From assembly GCA_047607345.1 (NCBI GenBank), contig JASGDF010000124.1, positions 1 through 51,155 of the forward strand: a stretch of DNA of 51,155 nucleotides. The letters run 5' to 3'. The position numbers and the translations under genes were made by a program. Shown piece by piece: positions 16,078 to 28,169 of this stretch; the stretch's first letter is position 1, and each line of letters starts with the position of its first letter. The stretch comes from Pseudomonas_S sp047607345. GTDB lineage: Bacteria; Pseudomonadota; Gammaproteobacteria; Xanthomonadales; Xanthomonadaceae. The notes under the pieces are model-generated. The model was not told the DNA's origin. It was given only the letters and a program-made list of their open reading frames with translations, and did no database searches.

Positions 16078-18213
16078 TCAGAAATCCTGCTGCAAGGTCA
16101 GGTAGGCGCCACGTCGCGGCGCCCACTGCGGCGCGAATACGCCGATGCCGCCGCCGTCGCGCAGCTGGTAGCTGCGGTCGAGGGCGTTGACCACCGCAAG
16201 TTGGGTGTGCAGGGTGTGGCCGTCGATGTCGAAGTCGTGCGCGGCGCTCAGGTTGACCTGGAAATAGGCGGGTAGCTCGCCGCCGTTGGGGATGGTGTCG
16301 GTATCTGTGCGCAGGCCGCTGCCGTACAGGTAGTCGGCGCCGAGCCGGGTGCCGTCGCCGAAGCGGTAGTTGACACCGCCTGAGGAGGTCAACTTCTGGT
16401 CGTGGTCGAGGTGGATCCAGTGGCTGGCGATGTAGGCCAGATCGTCGGCGTCGAAGTTGTAGTCGCCGGTTAGGACCTGCTTGCCCATCGCCCTGCTGTA
16501 GGCGGCGTTGAGGTAGGCGCTGAACGGGCCGTTGTCGTAGTCGGCCGAGAACTCCACGCCGTGGATGTGGCCGTAGCGGTAGTTGAAGGTCGAATAGATG
16601 TAGGCCGCGCCGAACTGGCCTTCGTCCTGCAGGCGGTGTGCTCGGCGATCGTAGGCGTCCAGGCCCAGGGTCAGGTGGTCGCCGAGGTTCTGCGACACGC
16701 CCAGGTCATAGTAGTTGCTGCGCTCGGCCAGTGGTGTGGTCGCCAGGCCGGTGGAACTCTGCGCGGCGGTGGTGCCGTCGTAGCGGGAAAGATCGCTGGC
16801 GGAGATCAGCTCGGTTGCCGGCGGGGTGAAGTAGCGCGAGTAGCCGGCATGCACGGTGGTGCTATCGGTCGCCTCCCAGACCACGCCCAGGCGCGGGCTG
16901 AGTTGGCCCTCGGTATTGCCGAATGCCTTGTAGCGGTCGCCGCGCAGGCCGTAGTTGACGGTCCAGGCATCGCCGATCTTCCATTCGTCCTGCAGATACA
17001 GCGCCATCGTGCTGGTGTGGAAGTTGCTCGTGTCGGGGATCATCTCCGGACTGTCGCTGCTCTGGTTGCCGTCGGCGTCGGCGGGGAACACCCAGGAATC
17101 GTTGCTGGCGGTGGCGTGCTCGAAGCTGCCGTAGAGGCCGTAGCGCAGAGTGTGGTTCTCGCCGAGCGGAGTTGAGAAGTCGGCCTGCAGGGTGTCGGCG
17201 CGGTTGGCGCGCTGCACGCGCGAGGCAATGCCGTCGAAGATCAGGTCGCCGGCAATGTCCGGGTCGAAGGCGACACTGCTGTAGCGCTGACCGACCGAGA
17301 CCTGGTAGGAGGTCTGGCCGATCAGACCCTGCAACGCCAGCGAGACGAAGCGGGTGTTCTCGCGTTGGTTCTCGTTGAGTTTGGAGGAGTCGTAGCTGGT
17401 GGTGCCCAGATAGTCGTAGGCGGCGGTCTGGCCGGGATTGTTCGGGATCTGGAAGCGGTTGTTGGCGAAGCCGGCCATCAGGCTCAGTTGGGTATCGTCG
17501 TCGACCAGGTAGTTGAGGTCGAAAAAGCCCTTGCCCTGGTGGGTCTTGTCGTGGATGGGGGTGCGGCTGCTGGTGGGGTTCTCCATGCCGACCTTGTTCT
17601 GGTCGTAGTTGCCGGTGGCGAACCAGCTCCAGCGGCCAGCGCTGCCCCACCAGGAGGCGAACGGGTTGAGCGTGCCGAACGAGCCGGTGGTGATACCGAC
17701 GCTGCCGCCGTTGCCGAGCTGGTGGCCATCCTTGGTGGTGACGTCGACCACCGCGGCGGTGCGTTCGCCGAACTGCGCCGGCAGCGCGCCGTCGAGCAGG
17801 CGGATGCTCTTGATCATCCGCGGGTCGATGGTCTGGCCGAAGCCGGAGATCGATTCGGGAAGGATCACGCCGTTGATGCGGTACTGGACGTTGGCATGGT
17901 CGCCGCGGACATGAAGGCCGCCGTAGGAGTCCTGGACCACGCCAGGCGCCTGTAGCAGCACCTGGTTGAGCGGGGTGGAGGCGCCCTGTGGCAGCTTGTC
18001 GATGTCCTCGGCGGTGATCTGGTACTGGCTGCTGCCGATGTCGGGAGAGAGCGCGTTGCGGGCCGCCTCCAGCTTGGCGGAGACCTTGACGGCGTCCAGG
18101 TCGGTGATGGGGCCGCTGGTGGAAGCGGGCGCTCCGTCTTCGGCGAGGGCGAGCAGGGGGGAATAGGCCAGGACCACGGTGATGGCGCTGGCAAGCAGGC
18201 GGCGGTTGTTCAT
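16078..18213 (-). CDS. TonB-dependent outer-membrane receptor
   Basis: This 711-residue protein has a signal peptide (MNNRRLLASAITVVLAYSPL, with cleavage expected near LALA-ED), a plug domain at about residues 40-150 (QYQITAEDIDKLP, VLLQAPGVVQDSYGGLHVRG, SGFGQTIDPR) and a long beta-barrel ending in aromatic F, as outer-membrane proteins do. It should import a ligand using TonB energy. The substrate cannot be read from the sequence, and no typical transporter neighbour is present. In the 5' leader a palindrome GTTAC-CTA-GTAAC (18243-18255) may be an operator. Confidence 0.9.
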   Translation of the reverse strand: MNNRRLLASAITVVLAYSPLLALAEDGAPASTSGPITDLDAVKVSAKLEAARNALSPDIGSSQYQITAEDIDKLPQGASTPLNQVLLQAPGVVQDSYGGLHVRGDHANVQYRINGVILPESISGFGQTIDPRMIKSIRLLDGALPAQFGERTAAVVDVTTKDGHQLGNGGSVGITTGSFGTLNPFASWWGSAGRWSWFATGNYDQNKVGMENPTSSRTPIHDKTHQGKGFFDLNYLVDDDTQLSLMAGFANNRFQIPNNPGQTAAYDYLGTTSYDSSKLNENQRENTRFVSLALQGLIGQTSYQVSVGQRYSSVAFDPDIAGDLIFDGIASRVQRANRADTLQADFSTPLGENHTLRYGLYGSFEHATASNDSWVFPADADGNQSSDSPEMIPDTSNFHTSTMALYLQDEWKIGDAWTVNYGLRGDRYKAFGNTEGQLSPRLGVVWEATDSTTVHAGYSRYFTPPATELISASDLSRYDGTTAAQSSTGLATTPLAERSNYYDLGVSQNLGDHLTLGLDAYDRRAHRLQDEGQFGAAYIYSTFNYRYGHIHGVEFSADYDNGPFSAYLNAAYSRAMGKQVLTGDYNFDADDLAYIASHWIHLDHDQKLTSSGGVNYRFGDGTRLGADYLYGSGLRTDTDTIPNGGELPAYFQVNLSAAHDFDIDGHTLHTQLAVVNALDRSYQLRDGGGIGVFAPQWAPRRGAYLTLQQDF

Positions 18214-18242
18214 GTCGGGGGCGGAAGCGGCAAGGGGGAGGT

Positions 18243-18255
18243 GTTACCTAGTAAC
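18243..18255. promoter_or_regulatory. Palindromic operator-like site before the TonB receptor
   Basis: GTTAC-CTA-GTAAC lies 30 bases upstream of the receptor start. Its half-sites vaguely resemble Zur-type GTTAT/ATAAC sites, but the regulator is not identified. Confidence 0.35.
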
Positions 18256-18450
18256 GATGAGGCGCGCGGCAGCGGCGCCCCCGGGCCGGAAGTCATGCCA
18301 GGCCCCGCTCGTTTCCTGGGGGTTTAGGGACATCGGAAAAATGTCGGAGCGTGGCGGGTGTCCCGTGGAGGGAATTCTGGTCGTCCCTCAACTTTTGCCC
18401 TCGGGCAGGGGCTCTGCGATGATGCCCCGCGCTGTCAAGGAGCCCCCGTC

Positions 18451-19851
<1,401 letters not shown>

Positions 19852-20058
19852 GCACCTGACCGGCGTATCGCGCATCCTGCGCGACCCATGGCCGTCCGGC
19901 TGCTCGTCGGGCGCAGAGGCTCACCCGGCGAGCAGCCAGGCTGTGGCTGACGCGGATCTCGCAAGAAGCGCATGGCGGCGGGATGCGCGGTTGGCAATGC
20001 GATCAGACGGGTACGGAGCCGTCAGTGGCCTAGCTGAGGCCTCCCCCGCAGGCGCGTG

Positions 20059-20544
20059 TCAGTGCGCGTCGGGCTTGCGGCGGCGGCGCACCAGGTCGCG
20101 CGCGAGGACCGCGACCACCAGCAGGTTTACCGCAAGCACGCCCCAGGACGCCCAGCCGGGGTGGTGCACGATGGCGTAGATGTCGAAGGGCAGGTAGATC
20201 GCTGCCGACAGGCAGCCCAGCAGCGAGGCCCAGGCCTTGGCCCGCCACAGTCCCCAGGACTCGACCAGGTGCAGCAGGCCGTAGGCCAGCATCCCGGCCG
20301 CGGCCAGGTGGACCGCGTCGGGGCTGATCATCTTGAGCAGCGACGGCAGCGCGCCGTGCTCGGGATCGAGGTTGAAACGGCGGATCAGCTCGGTCACGCC
20401 ATGTTGCAGCGGCCGTGGACCGAGGATTTCCAGGCCGGTGGCGGCAAGCACCGCCAGCACGCCCTTCGCCGCCTCGAGCAGGGCGACCAGGTGGAGACCC
20501 GGATGCGCGTGCGGATCCGGGTTGTAGGGCTTGTCGCGCTTCAC
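20059..20544 (-). CDS. DUF2127 family membrane protein
   Basis: This 161-residue protein has four hydrophobic segments (around LVALLEAAKGVLAVLAATGL, MLAYGLLHLVESWGLW, WASLLGCLSAAIYLPFDIYA and WGVLAVNLLVVAVLA) and an Arg/Lys-rich tail. The pattern fits the DUF2127 family, whose function is unknown. The start is a GTG, since no in-frame ATG lies nearby. It begins 14 bp after the typA stop on the same strand, so the two are probably cotranscribed. Confidence 0.75.
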   Translation of the reverse strand: MKRDKPYNPDPHAHPGLHLVALLEAAKGVLAVLAATGLEILGPRPLQHGVTELIRRFNLDPEHGALPSLLKMISPDAVHLAAAGMLAYGLLHLVESWGLWRAKAWASLLGCLSAAIYLPFDIYAIVHHPGWASWGVLAVNLLVVAVLARDLVRRRRKPDAH

Positions 20545-20558
20545 GAGCCGGGTGCGCT

Positions 20559-22388
<1,830 letters not shown>

Positions 22389-22441
22389 GCGAAAGGGGGC
22401 TCGGTCGACGCCAAGTCAGGGCAGGAAAAGGTAAGCCGCCG

Positions 22442-22447
22442 ATTATA
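22442..22447 (-). promoter_or_regulatory. -10 box of the typA promoter
   Basis: A perfect TATAAT is read on the minus strand. The -35 at 17-bp spacing (CCGTCA) matches only three of six positions, so the call rests on the -10 and its place. Confidence 0.45.
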
Positions 22448-22613
22448 CCTGCTTGGCGGGCCTCTGACGGGGCGATCGCCGAAACCGGAGGGTTCAGCCT
22501 GTTCAGGCAACCGGGCGCGAGGCCGGCCGGGCAGGTTGGCAAGGGTGCCGGGCGAGGCGCCGGGTGTATCCTATCGAGCTGACGTATCCGTCCCGAACCC
22601 TCTGAGGATCTGC

Positions 22614-23108
22614 ATGTCCCTGATCGCCAATTTCGACACCTCCCGCGGCCCGATCAAGATCGAGCTGTTCGCCGACAAGGCGCCGCTGACGGTGGCCAAC
22701 TTCGTGAACCTGGCCAAGCGCGGCTTCTACGACGGCCTTAACTTCCACCGCGTGATCGCCGACTTCATGATCCAGGGCGGCTGCCCGGAGGGCTCCGGCC
22801 GTGGCGGCCCGGGCTACCGCTTCGAGGATGAGACCAACAACGGCGTGCGCCACGAGCGCGGCGTGCTGTCGATGGCCAACGCCGGCCCCAACACCAACGG
22901 CAGCCAGTTCTTCATCACCCACATCAAGACCGACTGGCTGGACGGCAAGCACACCGTGTTCGGCAAGGTGATCGAGGGCCTGGACGTGGTCGACGCGATC
23001 GCCCAGGGTGACACCATCAACAAGCTGACGATCGAGGGCGACGCCGACGCCGCACTGGCCGCCAAGGCCGACCGCGTGGCCGAGTGGAACAAGATCCTCG
23101 CCGCCTGA
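22614..23108 (+). CDS. ppiB: Cyclophilin-type peptidyl-prolyl isomerase
   Basis: This 164-residue protein is a cytoplasmic cyclophilin that catalyses cis-trans isomerisation of X-Pro bonds. The active-site residues are seen in NFHRVIADFMIQGG, and NAGPNTNGSQFFIT and the later LDGKHTVFGKV are conserved. There is no signal peptide, which points to PpiB and not the periplasmic PpiA. The ATG at 22614 follows TGAGGA. It is divergent from typA. A stem CGACGG/CCGTCG (23118-23143) follows the stop. Confidence 0.95.
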   Translation: MSLIANFDTSRGPIKIELFADKAPLTVANFVNLAKRGFYDGLNFHRVIADFMIQGGCPEGSGRGGPGYRFEDETNNGVRHERGVLSMANAGPNTNGSQFFITHIKTDWLDGKHTVFGKVIEGLDVVDAIAQGDTINKLTIEGDADAALAAKADRVAEWNKILAA

Positions 23109-23210
23109 TGCCATCCCCGACGGTCGCCGCAGCGCGGCCGTCGTCGTTTCCGGGCGCTTGCCGATCCTGCCGCGCCCTCCCCAATGACGCTTCTTAGAGA
23201 GGAAAGTCCC

Positions 23211-24194
23211 ATGAGTGCACCCGTACGTGTCGCCGTGACCGGCGCTGCCGGCCAGATCGGCTATGCCCTGCTGTTCCGCATTGCCTCCGGCGAGTTGCTC
23301 GGCAAGGACCAGCCGGTGATCCTGCAACTGCTGGAGCTGCCGAACGAGAAGGCCCAGGCGGCGCTGAAGGGCGTGATCCTGGAGCTGGAGGATTGCGCGT
23401 TTCCGCTGCTGGCCGGGATCATCGGCACCGACGATGCCGAGGTGGCGTTCAAGGATGCCGACATCGCGCTGCTGGTTGGCGCGCGTCCGCGCGGTCCGGG
23501 CATGGAGCGCAAGGACCTGCTTCTTGAAAATGCCAAGATCTTCACCGCCCAGGGCGCGGCGCTGAACAAGGTCGCCAGCCGCAACGTCAAGGTGCTGGTG
23601 GTCGGCAACCCGGCCAATACCAACGCCTACATCGCCTCCAAGTCGGCGCCGGACCTGCCGGCCAGGAACTTCAACGCGATGCTGCGCCTGGACCACAACC
23701 GCGCGCTGGCCCAGCTGTCCAGCAAGATCGGCAAGCCGGTCGGCAGCTTCGAAAAGCTGGTGGTGTGGGGCAATCACAGTCCGACCATGTATCCGGACTA
23801 CCGCTTCGCCACCGCCGACGGCGAGTCGGTGGCCGAGCTGGTCAACGACCAGGAATGGAATGCCAACACCTTCATCCCGACCGTGGGCAAGCGCGGCGCG
23901 GCGATCATCGAGGCGCGCGGGCTGTCCTCGGCCGCCTCGGCCGCCAATGCCGCGATCGACCATGTGCGCGATTGGGTGCTGGGCAGCAATGGCAAGTGGG
24001 TGACCCAGGGCGTGCCGTCGGACGGTTCCTATGGCATTCCCGAGGGCGTGATCTTCGGCTTCCCGGTGATCACCGAGAACGGCGAGTACACCATCGTCAA
24101 GGACCTGCCGATCGACGACTTCAGTCGCAAGTACATCGACAAGACCCTGGCCGAACTCGAAGAAGAGCGCGGCGGGGTTGCGCACCTGCTGTAA
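23211..24194 (+). CDS. mdh: Malate dehydrogenase
   Basis: This 327-residue enzyme interconverts malate and oxaloacetate with NAD in the TCA cycle. The N-terminal Rossmann motif VTGAAGQIGYALLFRIASG, the segment GARPRGPGMERKDLL (substrate arginines), VVGNPANTNA and the catalytic histidine in VVWGNHSPTMYPD are all present. The length and the signature belong to the MDH type 2 group typical of Xanthomonads and plants, not the 312-residue E. coli type. AGAGAGGAAAG precedes the ATG. It ends in a cluster of hairpins and a strong terminator. Confidence 0.97.
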   Translation: MSAPVRVAVTGAAGQIGYALLFRIASGELLGKDQPVILQLLELPNEKAQAALKGVILELEDCAFPLLAGIIGTDDAEVAFKDADIALLVGARPRGPGMERKDLLLENAKIFTAQGAALNKVASRNVKVLVVGNPANTNAYIASKSAPDLPARNFNAMLRLDHNRALAQLSSKIGKPVGSFEKLVVWGNHSPTMYPDYRFATADGESVAELVNDQEWNANTFIPTVGKRGAAIIEARGLSSAASAANAAIDHVRDWVLGSNGKWVTQGVPSDGSYGIPEGVIFGFPVITENGEYTIVKDLPIDDFSRKYIDKTLAELEEERGGVAHLL

Positions 24195-24199
24195 GCGCG

Positions 24200-24313
24200 C
24201 TTTTGCGCATTCGCGCAAAAGCCCCACGGTTTGCTATGCAAACCGTGGGGCCCGGCTCACCAGCCTCCACATCCCCCGCGCCTTCGGCGCGCCCCCCTTG
24301 ACTCAAGGGGGGC
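24200..24313. repeat. Three consecutive hairpins after mdh
   Basis: CTTTTGCGC/GCGCAAAAG (24200-24221), then a 13-bp stem CCCCACGGTTTGC-TAT-GCAAACCGTGGGG (24222-24250) and GCCCCCCTTGA/TCAAGGGGGGC (24291-24313). All three arms are perfect. Nothing coding lies in this 410-bp interval. Confidence 0.7.
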
Positions 24314-24354
24314 TCTCCACCAGCGGGTGAGCGGAGGTTGGCTGGACGGGAATC

Positions 24355-24386
24355 GAAGCGCCGGATCGTCCGGCGCTTCTTTTTTT
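24355..24386 (+). terminator. Strong terminator of mdh
   Basis: GAAGCGCCGGA (24355-24365) pairs with TCCGGCGCTTC (24369-24379) and is followed directly by seven T bases. Confidence 0.92.
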
Positions 24387-24391
24387 GTTTT

Positions 24392-24478
24392 GTAGGAGCG
24401 GCTTCAGCCGCGATGGGTCTGCCCTGTGAAGCCCATCGCGGCTGATGATGGTCCAAGGCCATCCGGAGCCGCTCCTAC
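24392..24478. repeat. Nested inverted repeat (GTAGGAG family)
   Basis: Outer arms GTAGGAGCGGCT (24392-24403) and AGCCGCTCCTAC (24467-24478) enclose inner arms CAGCCGCGATGGG (24405-24417) and CCCATCGCGGCTG (24432-24444). It lies between the mdh terminator and prpE. Confidence 0.75.
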
Positions 24479-24604
24479 GGCATCGCTCATGCGTCCAGGG
24501 CCGACATGTTGCGCGACGCGATCCATGCGACCAAGGTCGGAAAGCCTCCTTCCGCGCCCGGGATTATGCTCGCCGCATCGTGATCGCGGGTCTGGGAGGG
24601 CTTC

Positions 24605-26488
24605 GTGGACTACGAGACAGCGTACCGCCGCTCGATCGAGCGGCCGGAGGAGTTCTGGGCGAAGGCCGCGCAGGCCATCTACTGGCATGCGCCGCCACAG
24701 CGGATCCTCGACTATGCCGATCCGCCGTTCCGCAGGTGGTTCGTCGGCGGCCTCACCAACCTCTGCTACAACGCGGTCGACCGCCACCTCGACGCGCGCG
24801 GCGACCAGCTCGCGCTGGTGGCGGTGTCCACCGAGACCGGCGTCACCCGCGAGCTCAGCTACCGGCAGCTGCATCGGGAGGTCAACGCGTTCGCCGCGGT
24901 GCTGAAGACGCTCGGGGTCGGCCGCGGCGACCGCGTGGTCGTCTACATGCCGAACATGGCCGAGGCGGTGTTCGCGATGCTGGCCTGCGCGCGGATCGGC
25001 GCGGTCCACTCGGTGGTGTTCGGTGGCTTCGCCGCGCACAACCTGGCGCTGCGCATCGACGATGCGCAGCCGAAGCTGCTGATCGCCGCCGATGCCGGCA
25101 GCCGCGGCGGCAAGGTCATCCCGTACAAGCCGCTGGTCGACGCGGCCTGCGCCGAGGCCGCGCATCCGCCGCCGAAGGTGCTGATCGTCTCGCGCGGGCT
25201 GGATGCCGCCGAGCCGCGGCTGGAAGGCCGCGACGTCGACTATGCCGCGCTGCGCGCCGAGGTGGGCGACGCCCAGGTGCCGGTGGAGTGGCTGGAATCC
25301 AACGAGCCGAGCTACCTGCTCTACACCTCCGGTACCACCGGCAGGCCCAAGGGCGTGCAGCGCGACGTCGGCGGCTACGCGGTGGCGATGGCGCTGTCGA
25401 TGCGCACGGTGTTCGACTGCGCGCCCGGCCAGGCGATGTTCTCCACCTCCGACGTCGGCTGGGCGGTGGGGCATTCCTACAACGTCTACGGCCCGCTGAT
25501 CGGTGGCTGCACCTCGCTGCTCTACGAAGGGCTGCCGACCCAGCCCGATCCGGGCATCTGGTGGGCGCTGTGCGAGCGCTACGGCGTGCGCACGATGTTC
25601 TCCTCGCCGACCGCGATCCGGGTGCTGAAGAAGTCCGACGTGGACTTCATCCGCTGCCACGGCCTGTCGCGGCTGAAGTACCTGTTCCTGGCCGGCGAGC
25701 CGCTGGACGAGCCGACCGCGGCCTGGATCAACGCCGCGCTCGGCAAGCCGGTGATCGACAACTACTGGCAGACCGAGACCGGCTGGCCGGCGCTGACGCT
25801 GCTGCCGGGCGTGGAGATGAAGCCGGTGAAGTTCGGCTCGCCGGGCTTTCCCAACCTCGGCTATCGGATGAAGGTGATCGACGAGCGCACCGGCGCGGAG
25901 GTCGCGCCGGGGCAGAAGGGCGTGCTGGTGATCGTGCCGCCGCTGCCGCCGGGCTGCATGAGCACGGTCTGGAACGACGACCGGCGCTTCCTGGACAGCT
26001 ACTTCGGCCACTTCCGGGAACTGCTGTACAGCTCGCTGGACTGGGCGATCCGCGACGAGGAGGGCTATACCTTCATCCTCGGCCGCACCGACGACGTGAT
26101 CAACGTCGCCGGCCACCGCCTTGGCACGCGCGAGATCGAGGAGGCGATCTCCGGGCACCCGGGGGTGGCCGAGGCGGCGGTGATCGGGGTGAAGGACGCG
26201 CTGAAGGGACAGGTGCCGGTGGTGTTCGCGACGATGCGGCAGGCGCCGCAGGATCCGGCCGCCACGGTGGTGGAACTGCAGCAGTGCGTGGTGCGCCAGC
26301 TCGGCGCGGTGGCGCGGCCGGCGCATGTCTACATCGTCAACGCGCTGCCCAAGACCCGCTCGGGCAAGCTGCTGCGGCGCTCGCTGCAGGCGCTGGCCGA
26401 GGACCGCGACCCGGGCGACCTGTCCACGCTGGACGATCCAGGGGCGCTGGACGAGGTGCGGCGGGCCCTGTCCGGTGCTCGCCCGTAG
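24605..26488 (+). CDS. prpE: Propionyl-CoA synthetase (acyl-CoA ligase)
   Basis: The 627-residue protein belongs to the acetyl/propionyl-CoA synthetase family, which adenylates short fatty acids and transfers them to CoA. Motifs: YTSGTTGRPKG (about residue 239), NYWQTETG (about 383), and AGHRLGTREIE (about 502), where the LGTREIE form is closer to PrpE than to Acs. K588 in RSGKLLRR is the catalytic lysine that is acetylated in this family. The start is GTG, eight bases after GGGAGGG. The usual prpBCD genes are not adjacent. The TAG stop lies inside a palindrome. Confidence 0.88.
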   Translation: MDYETAYRRSIERPEEFWAKAAQAIYWHAPPQRILDYADPPFRRWFVGGLTNLCYNAVDRHLDARGDQLALVAVSTETGVTRELSYRQLHREVNAFAAVLKTLGVGRGDRVVVYMPNMAEAVFAMLACARIGAVHSVVFGGFAAHNLALRIDDAQPKLLIAADAGSRGGKVIPYKPLVDAACAEAAHPPPKVLIVSRGLDAAEPRLEGRDVDYAALRAEVGDAQVPVEWLESNEPSYLLYTSGTTGRPKGVQRDVGGYAVAMALSMRTVFDCAPGQAMFSTSDVGWAVGHSYNVYGPLIGGCTSLLYEGLPTQPDPGIWWALCERYGVRTMFSSPTAIRVLKKSDVDFIRCHGLSRLKYLFLAGEPLDEPTAAWINAALGKPVIDNYWQTETGWPALTLLPGVEMKPVKFGSPGFPNLGYRMKVIDERTGAEVAPGQKGVLVIVPPLPPGCMSTVWNDDRRFLDSYFGHFRELLYSSLDWAIRDEEGYTFILGRTDDVINVAGHRLGTREIEEAISGHPGVAEAAVIGVKDALKGQVPVVFATMRQAPQDPAATVVELQQCVVRQLGAVARPAHVYIVNALPKTRSGKLLRRSLQALAEDRDPGDLSTLDDPGALDEVRRALSGARP

Positions 26489-26512
26489 AGCGGAGCGAAC
26501 CCCGCTCTACGG
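26483..26512. terminator. Palindrome between convergent prpE and GST genes
   Basis: CCGTAGAGCGG (26483-26493) pairs with CCGCTCTACGG (26502-26512). The prpE stop codon TAG is part of the left arm. It could act on both strands but has no T run. It resembles the element at 48426. Confidence 0.55.
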
Positions 26513-26520
26513 ACGGGAGG

Positions 26521-27132
26521 TCAGGTCAGGCCCTCCGCCTGCAGCGCGGCCTGTACGTCGGGGTCGGCGGCCATGCGCTGGTGGAAGGCTTCCAGCGCCT
26601 CCAGCCCCGACAGGTCCACGCCGGTCTTCTTCGCCCAGCGCACGGTGACATACAAATATGCGTCGGCGCCGGAGCGATCGCCGGCCAGCCAGGTGCGCGA
26701 GGCCAGGTGCGCATCGGCCTGCTGGAACAGCCCGCGCAGCTTGCGCCGGGCATCGTCGTGCGACAGCGCGATCATCGCTTCGTCCCCGAGGTAGCGGGTG
26801 CTGCCGAACAGCGGCTTGAAGGCGGGATGTACATCGGCGTTGACGAAGCCTATCCAGCGGTTGATCTCGGCGCGCGAGCGCGCGCTGCCGTCGCCGCCGA
26901 GGCCGCTGAGCGGGGCGATGTCGGCGATGTAGCCGAGGATCGCGGCGTTCTGGGTCAGCGCCCAGTCGTCCACCGTCAGCACCGGCACCGAGCCGGCGGG
27001 GTTGAGCCGGAGGTACTCGGGCGACTTCAAGGCGGCCGCGTCCACCACCTGCAACTCGAACGGCAGGCCCGACCAGCGCAGCACGATGTGGTCGGCCAGC
27101 GAGCAGGCGCCGGGCTTGGTGTAGAGCTTCAT
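26521..27132 (-). CDS. Glutathione S-transferase, beta class
   Basis: This 203-residue protein starts MKLYTKPGACSLADHI, with Cys10 at the position of the beta-class GST cysteine. The N-terminal thioredoxin-like domain has the cis-proline segment GSVPVLTVDD, and the C-terminal helical domain has the WLAGDRSGADAYLYV box. It should conjugate or reduce substrates with glutathione in the cytosol. The ATG at 27132 is preferred over a TTG two codons upstream. It is convergent with prpE. Confidence 0.92.
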   Translation of the reverse strand: MKLYTKPGACSLADHIVLRWSGLPFELQVVDAAALKSPEYLRLNPAGSVPVLTVDDWALTQNAAILGYIADIAPLSGLGGDGSARSRAEINRWIGFVNADVHPAFKPLFGSTRYLGDEAMIALSHDDARRKLRGLFQQADAHLASRTWLAGDRSGADAYLYVTVRWAKKTGVDLSGLEALEAFHQRMAADPDVQAALQAEGLT

Positions 27133-27287
27133 GTGCAACTCCGCAGTGGATACCGGCCGGGATTATCGCCGGTCGGGGCGGCACTGCGGTGTAAGGGGAA
27201 GCGCCCGGCCGTCGCGCTCGCCCGCGCGGGAACGCCAGGCCGGGAAGGTTGCCGACCCGGCGCCCGTCGGCCCCGCAGCGGCCTCGG

Positions 27288-27749
27288 TCAGGAGGCCGTG
27301 CGCGGGCGCAGCTTCTGGACCCGGTAGAAGGTGTGGTCGCCGATCGTCGCCACCTGGTAAGCGTTGCGCCAGCTCGGGCTGGCGATCGCGCTGGCGGCGA
27401 AGTGGCTGGCGCCGGGCACGATCTCCTTGCGCTGCCCGACCGGTAGCGCCCAGTTCTGCTCGGCGGCGAAGGCGACGTTGACCGCGGTGGTCCACGCCTC
27501 GCCGTTCTTCAGCTGGGTGCCGGGCGAGACCAGGGTCGGGGCGAACTGCTTGCGCGCCGTCACCACCTCGCACATCGAGTCGCCCCACAGGCCACTGTCC
27601 AGGCGGCGCAGCGCCACCTCGGCGACGGCCTGCTGGCCGCGCAGGGTCTGGTCGCGCGCTTCCAGGTAGACGGTGGTACTCAGGCACAACGAATCGGCGG
27701 CCGGCTGCGGCAACAACTGCGACAGCCAGAGAATCCAGGCCAGTTTCAT
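27288..27749 (-). CDS. SleB-like cell wall hydrolase (Hydrolase_2 family)
   Basis: The protein has 153 residues. Residues 1-24 (MKLAWILWLSQLLPQPAADS) look like a signal peptide. The mature part has TTVYLEARDQTLRGQQAVAEV, with the glutamate expected to be catalytic in SleB-type lytic enzymes, and ASHFAAS near the end. It probably cleaves peptidoglycan in the periplasm. An open frame extends 64 codons upstream, but the signal peptide supports the ATG at 27749. It lies 420 bp downstream of fadH on the same strand. Confidence 0.82.
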   Translation of the reverse strand: MKLAWILWLSQLLPQPAADSLCLSTTVYLEARDQTLRGQQAVAEVALRRLDSGLWGDSMCEVVTARKQFAPTLVSPGTQLKNGEAWTTAVNVAFAAEQNWALPVGQRKEIVPGASHFAASAIASPSWRNAYQVATIGDHTFYRVQKLRPRTAS

Positions 27750-28169
27750 GAAACTCCTTGCTCCGTATGGGCCGAGACACGGCTTCCTCCCGATGGATCG
27801 CGGGAAGTGGCGCAGGACACGGCTTGGCGTCATGGGGAGGCGGCCAGCGGGCCGCCCGGGTTTCCGGCCAAATGCAAACAGGGCCGGAGTGGCTCGCCTA
27901 ACTGGAGGTGGCGGGCCGGAAAGTGCGCGCAAGGTAGACACGGCCGACGAAACTACACCTGAATGCCGGTGCTTGACATTCAGCTATTCCGGCGAATTCC
28001 GTCCCCGCGCGGGAGGGCGGCGGCGGCCTCGCGGCGTATTCCACGCGGGGTCGGCAGCCTGCCGTGGTCATGCGGCGCCGAGCCAGCCGGGCCGGGGCAT
28101 TGCCAGGCTCCATGGTCGAACAAGCCGGTCTGGCACGTACTCCTGCATGGAGTACATGAAAAGATTCTC
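27750..28169. other. Intergenic stretch between fadH and the cell wall hydrolase gene
   Basis: No gene was recognised. An inverted repeat GTACTCC-TGCAT-GGAGTAC (28137-28155) lies just past the fadH stop, without a T run. The rest is GC-rich with minor hairpins. Confidence 0.5.

Noticed and set aside
24445..27327. A 960-codon plus-strand frame across prpE and the GST gene
   Set aside because: It overlaps two well-supported genes in another frame or strand and contains no motifs of its own.
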